From Nostoc sp. FACHB-110 (GTDB taxonomy: Bacteria; Cyanobacteriota; Cyanobacteriia; Cyanobacteriales; Nostocaceae), in contig NZ_JACJRU010000027.1 in NCBI RefSeq assembly GCF_014697425.1, positions 1 through 64,000 of the forward strand: a DNA stretch of 64,000 nt. Reading direction: 5' to 3'. Both the position numbers and the translations under genes were made by a program. Shown in pieces: positions 50,052 through 59,832 of this stretch. The notes beneath the pieces were generated by a model, which worked only from the letters and a program-made list of their open reading frames with translations, did not search any database and was not told the DNA's origin. How positions within the stretch are numbered: the stretch's first letter is position 1; each line of letters starts with the position of its first letter.

Positions 50052-51833
50052 ATGGCTAAAAACGAAGCTAACTCCGCCCTCAAAATTATTCCATTGGGCG
50101 GTTTACATGAAATTGGCAAAAATACCTGCGTTTTTGAATACGAAGATGAAATTGTCTTATTAGATGCGGGTTTAGCTTTTCCCACAGAAGCTATGCATGG
50201 GGTAAATATTGTTCTTCCTGATACTACTTATCTCAGGGAAAACCGCGAAAAAATTCAAGGGATGATCGTTACCCACGGTCATGAAGACCATATTGGTGGG
50301 ATTGCTTTTCACCTCAAACAATTTGAAATTCCGGTGATTTACGGGCCAAGACTAGCTATGGCCATGCTGGAAGGAAAATTAGAAGAAGCCGGAGTCCGCG
50401 ATCGCACAGAGTTGCGTTCAGTGATGCCGCGTGATGTAGTGAGAATAGGCAAACATTTTTTTGTCGAGTACATCCGTAATACACATTCCATCGCTGATAG
50501 CTTTACCGTCGCTATTCATACTCCCCTGGGTGTTGTGATTCACACAGGGGATTTTAAATTCGACCACACCCCAGTTGATGGCGAAAAATTCGACTTGCAA
50601 CGCTTGGCAGAACATGGTGAAAAAGGCGTGCTTTGTTTGTTGAGTGATTCCACCAACTCAGAAGTACCAGGCTTCACCCCTTCCGAACGTTCCGTTTATC
50701 CAAATTTAGATCGGGTATTTAGTCAAGCAACTGGGCGATTGTTTGTTACCACCTTCGCTTCTTCTGTGCATCGCATCAACATGATTTTGCAACTGGCACA
50801 GAAACACAACCGCGTGGTGACAGTTGTCGGACGTTCCATGCTGAATTTGATTGCCCATGCCCGTAACTTGGGTTATGTCAAATGTGAAGATAACTTACTG
50901 CAACCCCTACACATGGTTCGCAGTCTGCCAGATGAAAACGTTTTGATTCTCACCACAGGTTCTCAAGGTGAGACAATGGCGGCAATGACACGCATTGCTA
51001 ATAAAGAACACCCCCACATCAAAATTCGGGAAGGCGATACTGTTGTCTTCTCCGCTAACCCCATCCCCGGAAACACAATTGCAGTTGTGAACACCATCGA
51101 CAAATTAATGCTGCAAGGCGCGAAAGTAGTCTATGGAAGGGATAAGGGAGTTCACGTTTCCGGCCACGGCTGTCAAGAAGACCAAAAGTTAATGATTGCT
51201 TTAACTCGTCCTAAATTCTTCTTGCCAGTTCACGGTGAACATCGGATGTTAGTTAAACACGCCGAAACCGCCCAAAGTATGGGTATCCCCGCCGAAAATA
51301 TGGTAATTATCCAGAATGGGGATGTGATAGAGTTAACCGAAAATTCCATCCGTGCTGCTGGTAAAGTACAGTCTGGTATCGAACTGGTGGATACCTCTAG
51401 TTCTGGTATGGTGAGTGCCAAGGTACTGCAAGAACGGCAACGTATGGCAGAAGAAGGAATTGTGACTATTGCTACGGCGATTGATTGGACTGGTAAACTC
51501 CTTGCCAAGCCAGAAATTCACCTACGTGGTGTTGTTACTAGTGTAGAGCGATCGCTCATCCAAAAATGGGTACAGCAGCGCATTGAAGAAATTCTCAGCG
51601 TGCGTTGGACAGAATTTGCCTCCTTGGAAGGAGAACAACCTGAAGTAGACTGGGGTGGATTGCAAGGGACTTTAGAACGAGAATTAGCACGTTCAATTCG
51701 GCGGGAATTGCAATGTCAACCCACTGTGACACTATTAATGCAAATTCCTGATGAACCTGAAGCACCTACTACTGTAAAAGTTGCTGATGGTAGAAGGCGG
51801 CGCACTCGTACTGCGGCTCAAGTCGCCTCTTAG
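50052..51833 (+). CDS. rnj: ribonuclease J
   Basis: A 593-residue metallo-beta-lactamase/beta-CASP RNase with 5'-exonuclease and endonuclease activity in mRNA turnover and rRNA maturation. The zinc motif HGHEDH is at 75-80, HTGDFKFD and the beta-CASP blocks (TTFASSVHRI, GHGCQEDQK, LPVHGEHRML) follow. The C-terminus is basic (GRRRRTRTAAQVAS). Strong ribosome site AAGGAG at 50042-50047. Confidence 0.95.
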   Translation: MAKNEANSALKIIPLGGLHEIGKNTCVFEYEDEIVLLDAGLAFPTEAMHGVNIVLPDTTYLRENREKIQGMIVTHGHEDHIGGIAFHLKQFEIPVIYGPRLAMAMLEGKLEEAGVRDRTELRSVMPRDVVRIGKHFFVEYIRNTHSIADSFTVAIHTPLGVVIHTGDFKFDHTPVDGEKFDLQRLAEHGEKGVLCLLSDSTNSEVPGFTPSERSVYPNLDRVFSQATGRLFVTTFASSVHRINMILQLAQKHNRVVTVVGRSMLNLIAHARNLGYVKCEDNLLQPLHMVRSLPDENVLILTTGSQGETMAAMTRIANKEHPHIKIREGDTVVFSANPIPGNTIAVVNTIDKLMLQGAKVVYGRDKGVHVSGHGCQEDQKLMIALTRPKFFLPVHGEHRMLVKHAETAQSMGIPAENMVIIQNGDVIELTENSIRAAGKVQSGIELVDTSSSGMVSAKVLQERQRMAEEGIVTIATAIDWTGKLLAKPEIHLRGVVTSVERSLIQKWVQQRIEEILSVRWTEFASLEGEQPEVDWGGLQGTLERELARSIRRELQCQPTVTLLMQIPDEPEAPTTVKVADGRRRRTRTAAQVAS

Positions 51834-51854
51834 GAATTGTCTAAGTTTAGATGC

Positions 51855-51900
51855 AAAGGCGCGAAGAAATACTTTGCGCCTTTGCGCCTTTGCGCGAGAA
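51855..51900. repeat. GCGCCTTTGC spacer repeat after rnj
   Basis: AAAGGCGC (51855-51862) can pair with GCGCCTTT (51876-51883), followed by another CTTTGCGC unit and an A-run. This is a common spacer repeat between convergent genes; whether it terminates rnj is unclear. Confidence 0.5.
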
Positions 51901-51908
51901 AAAAAATT

Positions 51909-53105
51909 CTAGTGAACAAACAAATAAACTAATACTAAAGTAGCCAAAGTTAACGGCAACCCAAAGCGGAGATGTTCTAAAAACGTGAGCTTGTAACCTA
52001 GGCCGCTAGCTGCTTCAGCAACTATGAGATTAGCAACAGAACCAAATAAAGTTAAGTTACCTGCTAAAGTTGAACCTGCTGCTAATAATAACCATGATTG
52101 AGTATCATCCTTGGGAATCAAAGGATGCAATAGTAGAACAGCAGGAACATTAGAAATTAAGTTAGACAAAATAACCGTCACACCCAAAAGACTTGCAGCC
52201 GAGTTAATTGTCTGGGTAAAAGACTGGAGTAAATTTAATTTTTGCGTGGCTTTTGTCAGGATGAATAATCCGGAAAACATCACGAGCAAATTCCAATCGA
52301 CGTGTTTAAGAATGCGTTGGGGTTTGATGCGGCGCGTGATTAATAACAAACTTGCTGCAACTAAAGCAGATTCTCCTAAAGGTAAACCTAAAGCAAAGGC
52401 TATCAGTAACCCAGCTGTGATGACTAAGGTCTTATTAAATAAAGGCTTAAATATACGTTGATTGCTGTTAGGTAAGTTTTGACAAGGCTGGAGGGAACGC
52501 ACATCAGGGTAGAGAAACCACAGCCAGATTATCTGAATTACTAAGCCTATCAAAGCAACAGGTGTTAATGCACGCAAAAAATCTAGGTAGGGAATACCAG
52601 AAAACGAACCAATGAGAATATTTTGCGGATTACCGCTTAAGGTAGCAACAGAACCAATATTAGTTGCACCTGCGATCGCTAGTAAATAAGGTAAAGGATT
52701 TAAACCCAAACTGGTAGTCAGGCTTAAAGTTAGCGGTGTGAAAACTAACGCTAGAGTGTCATTGAGAAAAAATGCTGAAAGAATCCCGCTACCAAAGGTG
52801 AGAGCAATCAATAAGCCCAAGGGACTGCGCGTAATACTTAATAGTAACGATAGCGATCGCCCAAAAAATCCTGCGTAAGATAAATTCGCATTCACTACCA
52901 TCATACTCAACAAAAACACGATGGTATTGGCATCAATCGCTTGCCATGCTTCTTGTAAGTTTAATACGCCCAAAGCAATTAAAAAGCTTGAGCCAACTAA
53001 AGCAATGGTGGCGCGGTTCATCCGCAAGCCCGGAATGTAGCCCAAGGCTAAACCTAAATAAGTCAGCCCTAACAAGATATAAATTGCAACTTGCTTGACA
53101 ATCAC
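51909..53105 (-). CDS. SLC13/ArsB-type anion permease
   Basis: A 398-residue membrane protein with about ten helices, including the paired motifs FFLNDTLALVFTPLTLSL, GATNIGSVATLSGNPQN and SNLISNVPAVLLLHPLI / AGSTLAGNLTLFGSVANLIV, which belong to the ion transporter superfamily containing ArsB, CitM and NhaD. Substrate (anion, arsenite or Na+) cannot be assigned. Convergent with rnj. Confidence 0.82.
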   Translation of the reverse strand: MIVKQVAIYILLGLTYLGLALGYIPGLRMNRATIALVGSSFLIALGVLNLQEAWQAIDANTIVFLLSMMVVNANLSYAGFFGRSLSLLLSITRSPLGLLIALTFGSGILSAFFLNDTLALVFTPLTLSLTTSLGLNPLPYLLAIAGATNIGSVATLSGNPQNILIGSFSGIPYLDFLRALTPVALIGLVIQIIWLWFLYPDVRSLQPCQNLPNSNQRIFKPLFNKTLVITAGLLIAFALGLPLGESALVAASLLLITRRIKPQRILKHVDWNLLVMFSGLFILTKATQKLNLLQSFTQTINSAASLLGVTVILSNLISNVPAVLLLHPLIPKDDTQSWLLLAAGSTLAGNLTLFGSVANLIVAEAASGLGYKLTFLEHLRFGLPLTLATLVLVYLFVH

Positions 53106-53518
53106 TTTACTGATTCAGCCATTTATCGCCGGAATATCTGATTATCAGATGTTCTTTAATCACAAAAGGCATTTATCTGCACATTTCTCTCTCTAGCTGA
53201 GGCTTAAACTTGCGGAAAATACCAAGTATCATGGTCATATTAAGTTTTATAAAGATTATTGCAAAATCCGCCCATTGATAGATGTCTTTATTAAAATTTA
53301 AACTGTGTCAATTTATAAACAAGATCGGATTTTTACACTACCGTTTCCGAAAAAATTGCGATTTACTTAACGTAGTAACAAAGGTGTTCCGACATCAGTA
53401 GTTACTATATTTTCCGATTGTATGGCAGTCAGAACAAGATTTTTCCGGTAAGTCTAGTTGTCACGCTGTATATATTCATCAGAACGGTGAATACCCTCAA
53501 GAAAATAGAGGCTTAACC
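53106..53518. other. intergenic, nothing recognised
   Basis: A 413-bp AT-rich gap between divergent genes. No NtcA box with exact spacing was seen. Confidence 0.4.
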
Positions 53519-53896
53519 ATGAAGGTATTCGATAATACCACAAAAAAGATTTTTTTGGCAAGTTGGGTTGCGTTAAATTCGGCAGAGATTAGCAACACTC
53601 ATGTAACCCAGTTGCATCATCCAAAATCAAAATCTGAGTTTGATATTTTTCAACCCCTACGACAGTGGTTAGATAACATTCAAGTCAGCGATCGCGCATT
53701 AGCTCATCGTTTGTGCAGAATGATTCCGGCTCAATGTCCGTTTGAGCGCGACATCACATTATTCGGCAAAACCATATTACACATTCCACCTATGTGCAAA
53801 CTTAACCCTTTATACGAGGAAGTTGTGAGTTTGCGTTTCCGCGCCCTGTGCTATCTAGCTGACGAATGCGGCGAGGATGTTTCACAGTACTGTTAG
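53519..53896 (+). CDS. Mo-dependent nitrogenase C-terminal-like small protein
   Basis: A 125-residue protein matching the short domain annotated 'Mo-dependent nitrogenase, C-terminus' in cyanobacteria: PLRQWLDNIQVSDRALAHRLCRMIPAQCPFERD followed by HIPPMCKLNPLYEEVVSLRFRALCYLADECGED. Six conserved Cys in the second half (CRMIPAQC, MCK, CYLADEC, C-terminal YC) suggest metal or disulfide chemistry. It is a free-standing gene far from nif genes; despite the name, no nitrogenase role is shown. Confidence 0.78.
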   Translation: MKVFDNTTKKIFLASWVALNSAEISNTHVTQLHHPKSKSEFDIFQPLRQWLDNIQVSDRALAHRLCRMIPAQCPFERDITLFGKTILHIPPMCKLNPLYEEVVSLRFRALCYLADECGEDVSQYC

Positions 53897-54033
53897 GTAA
53901 GGGTAGGAAATAAAAGATTTTTTCCTGCCTTTCTCGCTCTATATGCCCTGGCTCATACAATAAATCATTGCTCAATAGTCCATAGTCAAAGTTAATTCGT
54001 CTTGACTATGGACTATTGACTTTTGACTAATAC

Positions 54034-55965
54034 CTATTTTTTCTGCCATTTTTGGATTGCTGCTTGAGCATCTTCATAAACAGCTGTGACTTCAGGAACT
54101 AAGTTAGCTGTTTCAATTGCTGCTTTGAGATTACCCTCTGCGGCGCGGCTTTTTGCAAGGTCTAAAATTTTTTCGCTCCATTTATTGATGGATTTTTGTG
54201 CCAAATCGAATCCAGGTTGACCTTGGGGAACTCGTTTGGCAACTTCAATGGCACGATTATAAGTAGATGCTTGCTCTGGCTTAATTAAGGCGTTTGCGGC
54301 ATCTAGCAGAGTTTTGTTAGCGAGGTACAGTTTGGCTTCTTCTCGCCATTGCTTAATTGCTGCTTGTGCTTGAGGATAAATTGACTCATTTTTGCTGATT
54401 AATTGTGCCGCAGCAATAGCATTAGCATACTGTCTTTGCTTGGCACGCCCCTCAGCTAAATTGAGGATCATGTTGCTCCAAATCTTGATATTTTCTTGTG
54501 CTTGGTCGTAAAGTGGCTCGCCGGCTGGAATTTTGCGGGCTGTGGCAATTGCTAAACTAAGGTCGCTAGCTTGAGTTTGTCTAAGAGACATTTTTGCCAA
54601 GTCTAATACTGCTTGATTCCGTTTTTGGGACTCCGAATGAGAGTTGATTTGAGCATTAGACTGGTTTGTTGCTGAAATTAAGGTATTGTCGCTAGAAGAT
54701 GCGGATAACATCTTTTGGCCTGTGATCAGTTTAGTTTGATTGCGGAGAAAAACTACTGTCACTAAAGCGATCGCTAACATCATACCTCCTCCCCAAAAGA
54801 CCAGTTGCTGCCAAAATGAGCTTCTGGCTTTTTTCTCAGGCAAACGGGAGATATAAGGTTGTGGAATATCTGGAATAAACCGACCTCCCTTAGTCGCTTC
54901 TGGGGAAGGAGGAATTAATTGTGATTTTTGTTTGAAATACTCTTGTTGTTCTGCTAAGTCTGGTGATTGGGGGATTTGTTCTGTTGGTAAGTAGAAATTT
55001 GGTGATTTAGAGCCAACCGCTTCTAAAGTTGATGCTTCTCCCCAAGTACCGATAGCTGGGGACTTAGCTGGATTTGTGGAGGATGTTGGTGCTAAAGGAG
55101 GTGCAGCTAAAGCTACAGCAAAGTTTTCCTCTGGAAAAATACTACCTTCTTCGTGGAGCTTAAATTCTTGAGGTGGTGTTTCACTGGGTTCTAAGGTGCT
55201 GGGGATAACCCCATTGGAATGCTTCACCTCTGGATGCGGCAAGAGGGCTATGGCTTCTTGGGCGGCTGGAATAATTGCTACGGGGTTTTGTGTAGGCCGC
55301 CAATAGTGTTGGCACAATTCGGGAGTGAAAACACTTAAATAGCTATCTAAAGCTACTAAATTGTTGCCCTGACCGGAACGCAAAGCGGCTAATAATGCCG
55401 CAGTGAAGAATCCGTAACCTAACTCACTACTTTCACGGGAAAATTGCTCTGGTTCGCAAGAAACAATTGTTGCTAGTTGTAATTTTTTGGCTAGTTCGAT
55501 AGTGTCTTGCCCAACGATCGCATCGGCTTGGGTACTAGAAGCCCGGTTAATATCCAGCAGCACTAAAACATTGACTTGAGCTAATTGCAAGCTTTTGAGC
55601 AGCGATCGCACTTCAATCGCACTTTCCTGCACTAGTTCTGGATTTCCTTCCACAGGCATCAAGTAATCTTGACCTATATGGTTAACACCATAACCGCTAA
55701 AGAAAAACCATACATGATCGCCTGGTTGCCAGCAGGCTGCGGCTAAGTCCTCCAACAAAAAGAGAATATTTTCCTTTGTTGGATAGGTGGATCTATCCCC
55801 AATTGGTGGCGAAGTATCTGTCATCAATAGACAGCGTTGGGGGGTAAAACCTGCTTCTTGAACTAAAAAGTTTTTTAACGCCTCAGCATCAGCTTGCGCG
55901 CAGCGTAAAGGTTGAAAGAATTGATATTGATTGATGCCGATTGCGATCGCCCAGTAATTTGCCAT
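54034..55965 (-). CDS. caspase-domain (orthocaspase-like) protein with substituted catalytic dyad
   Basis: A 643-residue protein. The p20-like caspase fold covers residues 1-250, but the His of the usual SGHG motif is Tyr92 (FFFSGYGVN) and the Cys of D-x-C is Asn140 (LLDINRAS), so it should not be a protease. A disordered Pro/Ser linker (about 250-375) precedes one transmembrane helix (FWGGGMMLAIALVTVVFL, near 390-410). The rest has four repeats of about 45 residues (LAKSRAAEGNLKAAIETANLV-type). Probably a membrane-tethered scaffold. Confidence 0.85.
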   Translation of the reverse strand: MANYWAIAIGINQYQFFQPLRCAQADAEALKNFLVQEAGFTPQRCLLMTDTSPPIGDRSTYPTKENILFLLEDLAAACWQPGDHVWFFFSGYGVNHIGQDYLMPVEGNPELVQESAIEVRSLLKSLQLAQVNVLVLLDINRASSTQADAIVGQDTIELAKKLQLATIVSCEPEQFSRESSELGYGFFTAALLAALRSGQGNNLVALDSYLSVFTPELCQHYWRPTQNPVAIIPAAQEAIALLPHPEVKHSNGVIPSTLEPSETPPQEFKLHEEGSIFPEENFAVALAAPPLAPTSSTNPAKSPAIGTWGEASTLEAVGSKSPNFYLPTEQIPQSPDLAEQQEYFKQKSQLIPPSPEATKGGRFIPDIPQPYISRLPEKKARSSFWQQLVFWGGGMMLAIALVTVVFLRNQTKLITGQKMLSASSSDNTLISATNQSNAQINSHSESQKRNQAVLDLAKMSLRQTQASDLSLAIATARKIPAGEPLYDQAQENIKIWSNMILNLAEGRAKQRQYANAIAAAQLISKNESIYPQAQAAIKQWREEAKLYLANKTLLDAANALIKPEQASTYNRAIEVAKRVPQGQPGFDLAQKSINKWSEKILDLAKSRAAEGNLKAAIETANLVPEVTAVYEDAQAAIQKWQKK

Positions 55966-56163
55966 CCGCTCTTTGTAGGTTGTGGTGGACTTGCCTAAAA
56001 TTGCGGTTGGCTTTGCTGAAAAAACAAAGCTAACCTATGTCTTATAGTCTTAAGGATTCTGCTCGAATCCCAAAAACTAAGTAATTTTTATTGCCTTTAA
56101 TTCCAGTAAAAATTCTCAGACAATTTCAATTACAGGCCATGAGTAATAAGGAGCTTTAAGGTT

Positions 56164-56745
56164 ATGACCAGGAATGTTGTTTACCAACGATCATCGATCA
56201 TTCCCTTTTTATTTATTAGTCAAATTGCCCAAAGAATCCGGATATTTCCATTAATATTTTTGCTCTTGTCTACTGTGCCTGTATGGTTTGCAGCAGAAAT
56301 TATGTCATCACAAATAGTCAGAGCTTATACGGCTAGAGTTGACTTAATTATTGATAGATTACCAGATGAAAATTACGAAACTACGCTACGCAGAGCCGAG
56401 GCTACAGCTAGAGCCGCCGCCCAACGCAGTTTTGACCAGGATATATTAGCTACAGATGTTTCGATTATTGTTTCCGTACAGAGTTACGGTGCGATCGCCC
56501 CAATTCTGTCTTTAGAGGTTAGCCGCCCCCAATGGCGTTCTCGTCCTGATACTCAACGTTGGGCAACTTATTTTAAAACAGCGCGATCGCTACTGTTCTT
56601 TGAAAAAACCCCGACAAATTCTCCTACTCTAGCTCCTATCAATACAGTTGCACCACCCGCGCAGCCAGCAAAAACACCACCAGTTCCAGGGGCTGCTCCC
56701 CCGCCTAGCGAACCAAGTGCTAACCCAGCTAACCAGCCTCAATGA
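56164..56745 (+). CDS. membrane-anchored protein with Pro-rich tail, unknown function
   Basis: A 193-residue protein: one N-terminal transmembrane helix (FPLIFLLLSTVPVWFAAEIM), a soluble domain of about 90 residues (ARVDLIIDRLPDENYETTLRRAEA...) and a Pro/Ala/Thr tail of about 45 residues. It is likely anchored with the tail outside. Divergent from the pseudo-orthocaspase gene. Family not recognised beyond cyanobacterial conservation by impression. Confidence 0.65.
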   Translation: MTRNVVYQRSSIIPFLFISQIAQRIRIFPLIFLLLSTVPVWFAAEIMSSQIVRAYTARVDLIIDRLPDENYETTLRRAEATARAAAQRSFDQDILATDVSIIVSVQSYGAIAPILSLEVSRPQWRSRPDTQRWATYFKTARSLLFFEKTPTNSPTLAPINTVAPPAQPAKTPPVPGAAPPPSEPSANPANQPQ

Positions 56746-56864
56746 TATTTTGTCTATCCACAATTCATATCCAGGTTTAGCAATGCTTCTGGGGAAAGAT
56801 CATTACGGATGCCAATAGATGGCTTAGAATAAAAAGGTTGTCAAAAAATGCGATATCCGCTACT

Positions 56865-57038
56865 ATGGCTGTTCCTAAGAAGAAAACATCCAAATCTAAA
56901 AGAGATAAACGTCGGGCTACTTGGAGACGCAAAGCTGCTGTTGAAGCGCAAAAAGCTCTGTCTCTGGGCAAATCTATTTTGACTGGACGTTCTACATTTG
57001 TCTATCCTGCTGCTGAAGAAGAGGAAGAAGAATCCTAA
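56865..57038 (+). CDS. rpmF: 50S ribosomal protein L32
   Basis: The start is placed at ATG 56865 (MAVPKKKTSKSKRDKRRATW); an upstream in-frame ATG at 56838 adds nine residues not found in L32. 57 residues, basic, with a Glu-rich cyanobacterial C-terminus (AAEEEEEES) and without the zinc-binding Cys pairs. Confidence 0.93.
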   Translation: MAVPKKKTSKSKRDKRRATWRRKAAVEAQKALSLGKSILTGRSTFVYPAAEEEEEES

Positions 57039-57076
57039 TTTCCAGTTAAGCAAAAGCGCAAGCATCACCGAAGATT

Positions 57077-57099
57077 TGAGCGGTAAAAGTCACCGCTCA
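57077..57099 (+). terminator. hairpin after rpmF
   Basis: TGAGCGGT (57077-57084) pairs with ACCGCTCA (57092-57099). The following sequence GGCTTTCT is only weakly T-rich. Confidence 0.5.
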
Positions 57100-57388
57100 G
57101 GCTTTCTAGCGTTTTAGCAGTTGCAAAATCCTCTATGGGGTTTAGAAACTCAGCAGCTAAACAAAAAATTGGTAATGAGTAACCAGGAAAAACCATTACC
57201 CATTACCTCTTACCCATGACTGATGATCAAATAATCATAATTAACAGTAAAATATCTTCTGCTCTTAAAGATTAGGTGTTCAGCAAAATTAATATTATTT
57301 CTCTTACTGAGTCTAGTTGTTGATGCTGAGGCTCTCGGAAACAATTAAGATTAACGCACAAATATCAACGTTGAGACTGGGTGTCAAG

Positions 57389-57536
57389 GGTGTAGGGGTG
57401 TAAGAAAATCTTACCCTCTACATCTTATATTCCCATACTCACAAGCGTAGGTTTTTAACCCAGTGATGAGTAGCGACTCTAAAAATCACGATTTAATCAG
57501 AGTTCCATCCCCCTCACACCCTTACACCCCTACACC
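57389..57536. repeat. inverted repeat of GGTGTAGGGGTGTAAG type
   Basis: GGTGTAGGGGTGTAAG (57389-57404) and its perfect complement (57521-57536) flank about 115 bp. Related CCCCTACACCC sequence occurs near 590-690. Gap 57039-57575 otherwise holds nothing recognised. Confidence 0.75.
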
Positions 57537-57575
57537 TGTCAGATATTCCCATACCCCTAAAACCCTGCTGAGAAT

Positions 57576-58181
57576 ATGTTAGGAAAATTTTTTCAAAAAC
57601 CAAATCAAGAACAGGGAGAACGTGTCCCACCAGGACAACACTTAGCTAAAGGTTTCCCTGTATTAACCTACGGTGCAACACCCCAAGTCAGTATAGAAGG
57701 TTGGGAATTTCGAGTTTGGGGTTTAGCGAAACCTGCTGTTTTTAGCTGGTCAGATTTTATGGCCTTACCACAGCACGAGTTTACAGCCGATTTTCACTGT
57801 GTCACGCGCTGGTCAAAGCTAGATGTCAAGTGGACGGGTATCAAGGTTACAGACTTCATGAATTTGCTAGAAGTAGAGCCACAAGCTGCACATTTGATGG
57901 AACATTGCTACGGTGGCTACACTACTAACATTTCAATGGAAGACTTTGTTAGAGAAGAAAACTTCTTTGCTTTTCAACTGTTTGGTGAACCATTACCCGC
58001 AGAACATGGCGGGCCATTGCGGCTAGTTGTACCCCACCTCTATGCTTGGAAAAGTGCTAAATGGATTAATGGTTTGGAGTTCCTCAACCAAGAAGAACTA
58101 GGTTTTTGGGAGCGTAATGGCTACCATCACCGTGGTGAACCTTGGGCGGAAGAACGTTACAGTAGTGCGTTTGGATTTTAA
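57576..58181 (+). CDS. sulfite oxidase-like molybdopterin oxidoreductase
   Basis: A 201-residue Moco domain protein of the YedY/MsrP-sulfite oxidase group: FHCVTRWSKLDVKWTGIKVTDF carries the Mo-ligating C75, followed by HCYGGYTTNISMEDF and PAEHGGPLRLVVPHLYAWKSAKWINGLEF. No Tat signal is visible, so it is probably cytoplasmic. Substrate unknown. moaA in the same window supplies an early step of its cofactor. Confidence 0.87.
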   Translation: MLGKFFQKPNQEQGERVPPGQHLAKGFPVLTYGATPQVSIEGWEFRVWGLAKPAVFSWSDFMALPQHEFTADFHCVTRWSKLDVKWTGIKVTDFMNLLEVEPQAAHLMEHCYGGYTTNISMEDFVREENFFAFQLFGEPLPAEHGGPLRLVVPHLYAWKSAKWINGLEFLNQEELGFWERNGYHHRGEPWAEERYSSAFGF

Positions 58182-58192
58182 TCTTTTATATT

Positions 58193-58216
58193 AGAGATGT
58201 TGCTTGCAACGTCTCT
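58193..58216. terminator. bidirectional hairpin between convergent genes
   Basis: AGAGATGTTGC (58193-58203) pairs with GCAACGTCTCT (58206-58216) with one G-T pair. It overlaps the stop of the aldehyde dehydrogenase gene and follows the Moco enzyme gene by 12 bp. Confidence 0.6.
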
Positions 58217-59597
58217 ACTTAATTAATCGCTTCAAAAAGGATAATTTGCCTTGATAGGGAGCGTAACGCCATTTCAAATCAAACCAAAAAGAGTTTCGCA
58301 GTACACTTTTATAGTGAGAGAAGGTATCAAAGCCAGCTTTGCCATGATAGTTACCAATACCACTATCACCTACACCACCAAAAGGCAAAGATGAGATAGC
58401 AACGTGCATAATTGTGTCGTTAATACAAACACCACCAGAAGATGTTGCTTGTAAAACTTGCTGTTGCAAGTTTTCGTTTTCTGTGAACAGGTATAAAGCT
58501 AAGGGTTTTGGACGGGAATTAATTAAGGCGATCGCTTCTGTAATATCTGTATACTCAATCACAGGTAAAATCGGGCCAAATATTTCTTCCTGCATCACAG
58601 GATCGGTTAACGAAACTTGATCGATGATAGTAGGAGCAATGTAACGTTCTTCTGGTTTAGTTTCACCACCAATAATTATTTCACCATCTTTTAACAAACC
58701 GGATAAACGTTCAAAATGTTTTTGGCTGATAATTCTGGCATAATCGGGGCTATCTGCTGGATGATCACCATAAAATTCGTGGATAATTTTTTTCAAGCTA
58801 TCTAGTAAATTTTGCTTGATGCTTTTATCTACTAAAAGATAGTCTGGTGCAATACAAGTTTGTCCTGCATTCAGAAATTTTCCCCAGATAATGCGTCTGG
58901 CTGTATGTTCAAGATTAATATTTACATCAACAATACAAGGGCTTTTTCCACCAAGCTCTAAGGTAACAGGTGTCAGATGTTTGGCAGCTGCTTCCATGAC
59001 AATTTTACCGACGGCTGTGCCACCAGTAAACAGTATATGATCAAACTTTTCTGCTAACAGCTTTTGACTAACTTCTACACCTCCCTCAACTACAGCAATA
59101 TACTCTGGTTCAAAATATTGACCGATAATTTGGGCTAACAAACTAGAAGTATGCGGCGCAATTTCTGATGGCTTGAGAATTGAGCAATTACCTGCGGCGA
59201 TCGCACCAACTAAGGGTGAGATAATTAAATTAAAAGGATAATTCCAAGGGCCAATAATTAGCACCACTCCTAGAGGTTCGGGATAGATTTTAGCCGAGTA
59301 GGAGAAAAATTCTAAAGGAACTTCTGCCTTTTTTGGCTTAGTCCAAGAAGTTAAATGTTTTATAGCATGAGTAATTTCTTTAACCAGGCTAATTTCTGTT
59401 GCGTAAGTTTCAAATTCAGGTTTATGTAAGTCTGCGTATAATGCTTGTAAAATAGCTTGCTCATTCTCCGCTATGGCTTGCTTGAGAGTTCTGAGCTTTT
59501 CTAATCTGAAAGAAATTTCTTGCGTTTTTCCAGTTTGGAAAAAGTCTCGTTGTTTTTGAATCAATCCAGTTATATTAGTTAATTCACTTGTAATCAT
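58215..59597 (-). CDS. aldehyde dehydrogenase (class 3-like)
   Basis: The start is placed at ATG 59597, which has AGAGGA just upstream; an in-frame ATG lies 6 codons earlier. 460 residues, with GPWNYPFNL, the NAD site FTGGTAVGKIV, the Glu motif ELGGKSPCIV and the catalytic Cys in NAGQTCIAPDY. The C-terminus is hydrophobic/basic as in membrane-linked fatty aldehyde dehydrogenases. It probably oxidises long-chain aldehydes; substrate is inferred. Confidence 0.9.
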   Translation of the reverse strand: MITSELTNITGLIQKQRDFFQTGKTQEISFRLEKLRTLKQAIAENEQAILQALYADLHKPEFETYATEISLVKEITHAIKHLTSWTKPKKAEVPLEFFSYSAKIYPEPLGVVLIIGPWNYPFNLIISPLVGAIAAGNCSILKPSEIAPHTSSLLAQIIGQYFEPEYIAVVEGGVEVSQKLLAEKFDHILFTGGTAVGKIVMEAAAKHLTPVTLELGGKSPCIVDVNINLEHTARRIIWGKFLNAGQTCIAPDYLLVDKSIKQNLLDSLKKIIHEFYGDHPADSPDYARIISQKHFERLSGLLKDGEIIIGGETKPEERYIAPTIIDQVSLTDPVMQEEIFGPILPVIEYTDITEAIALINSRPKPLALYLFTENENLQQQVLQATSSGGVCINDTIMHVAISSLPFGGVGDSGIGNYHGKAGFDTFSHYKSVLRNSFWFDLKWRYAPYQGKLSFLKRLIK

Positions 59598-59832
59598 ATT
59601 TCCTCTTTTGAGCAAAGCAAGTTTGAGAAAATTAAAGTATTTTTGTGGTAAACAATTAATATGGCATTCCTAAATGAAACGTAAATAAATTCACTACCTA
59701 CTCCTTATCCCCAGCCTCATTGAGTAATTTGTCAATCAAATATGATCGCTATATTTTAGCTAACTGTTAGTTATCTCCATAAATTATGAATTAATTAAAT
59801 ATATAACTCATAATTTATTGTGGAAATTTGTT

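Noticed and set aside
56030..56080. tRNA-like 'CTCGAATCC' segment
   Set aside because: No acceptor or anticodon stems could be drawn around it. No other tRNA signature was seen in the window.
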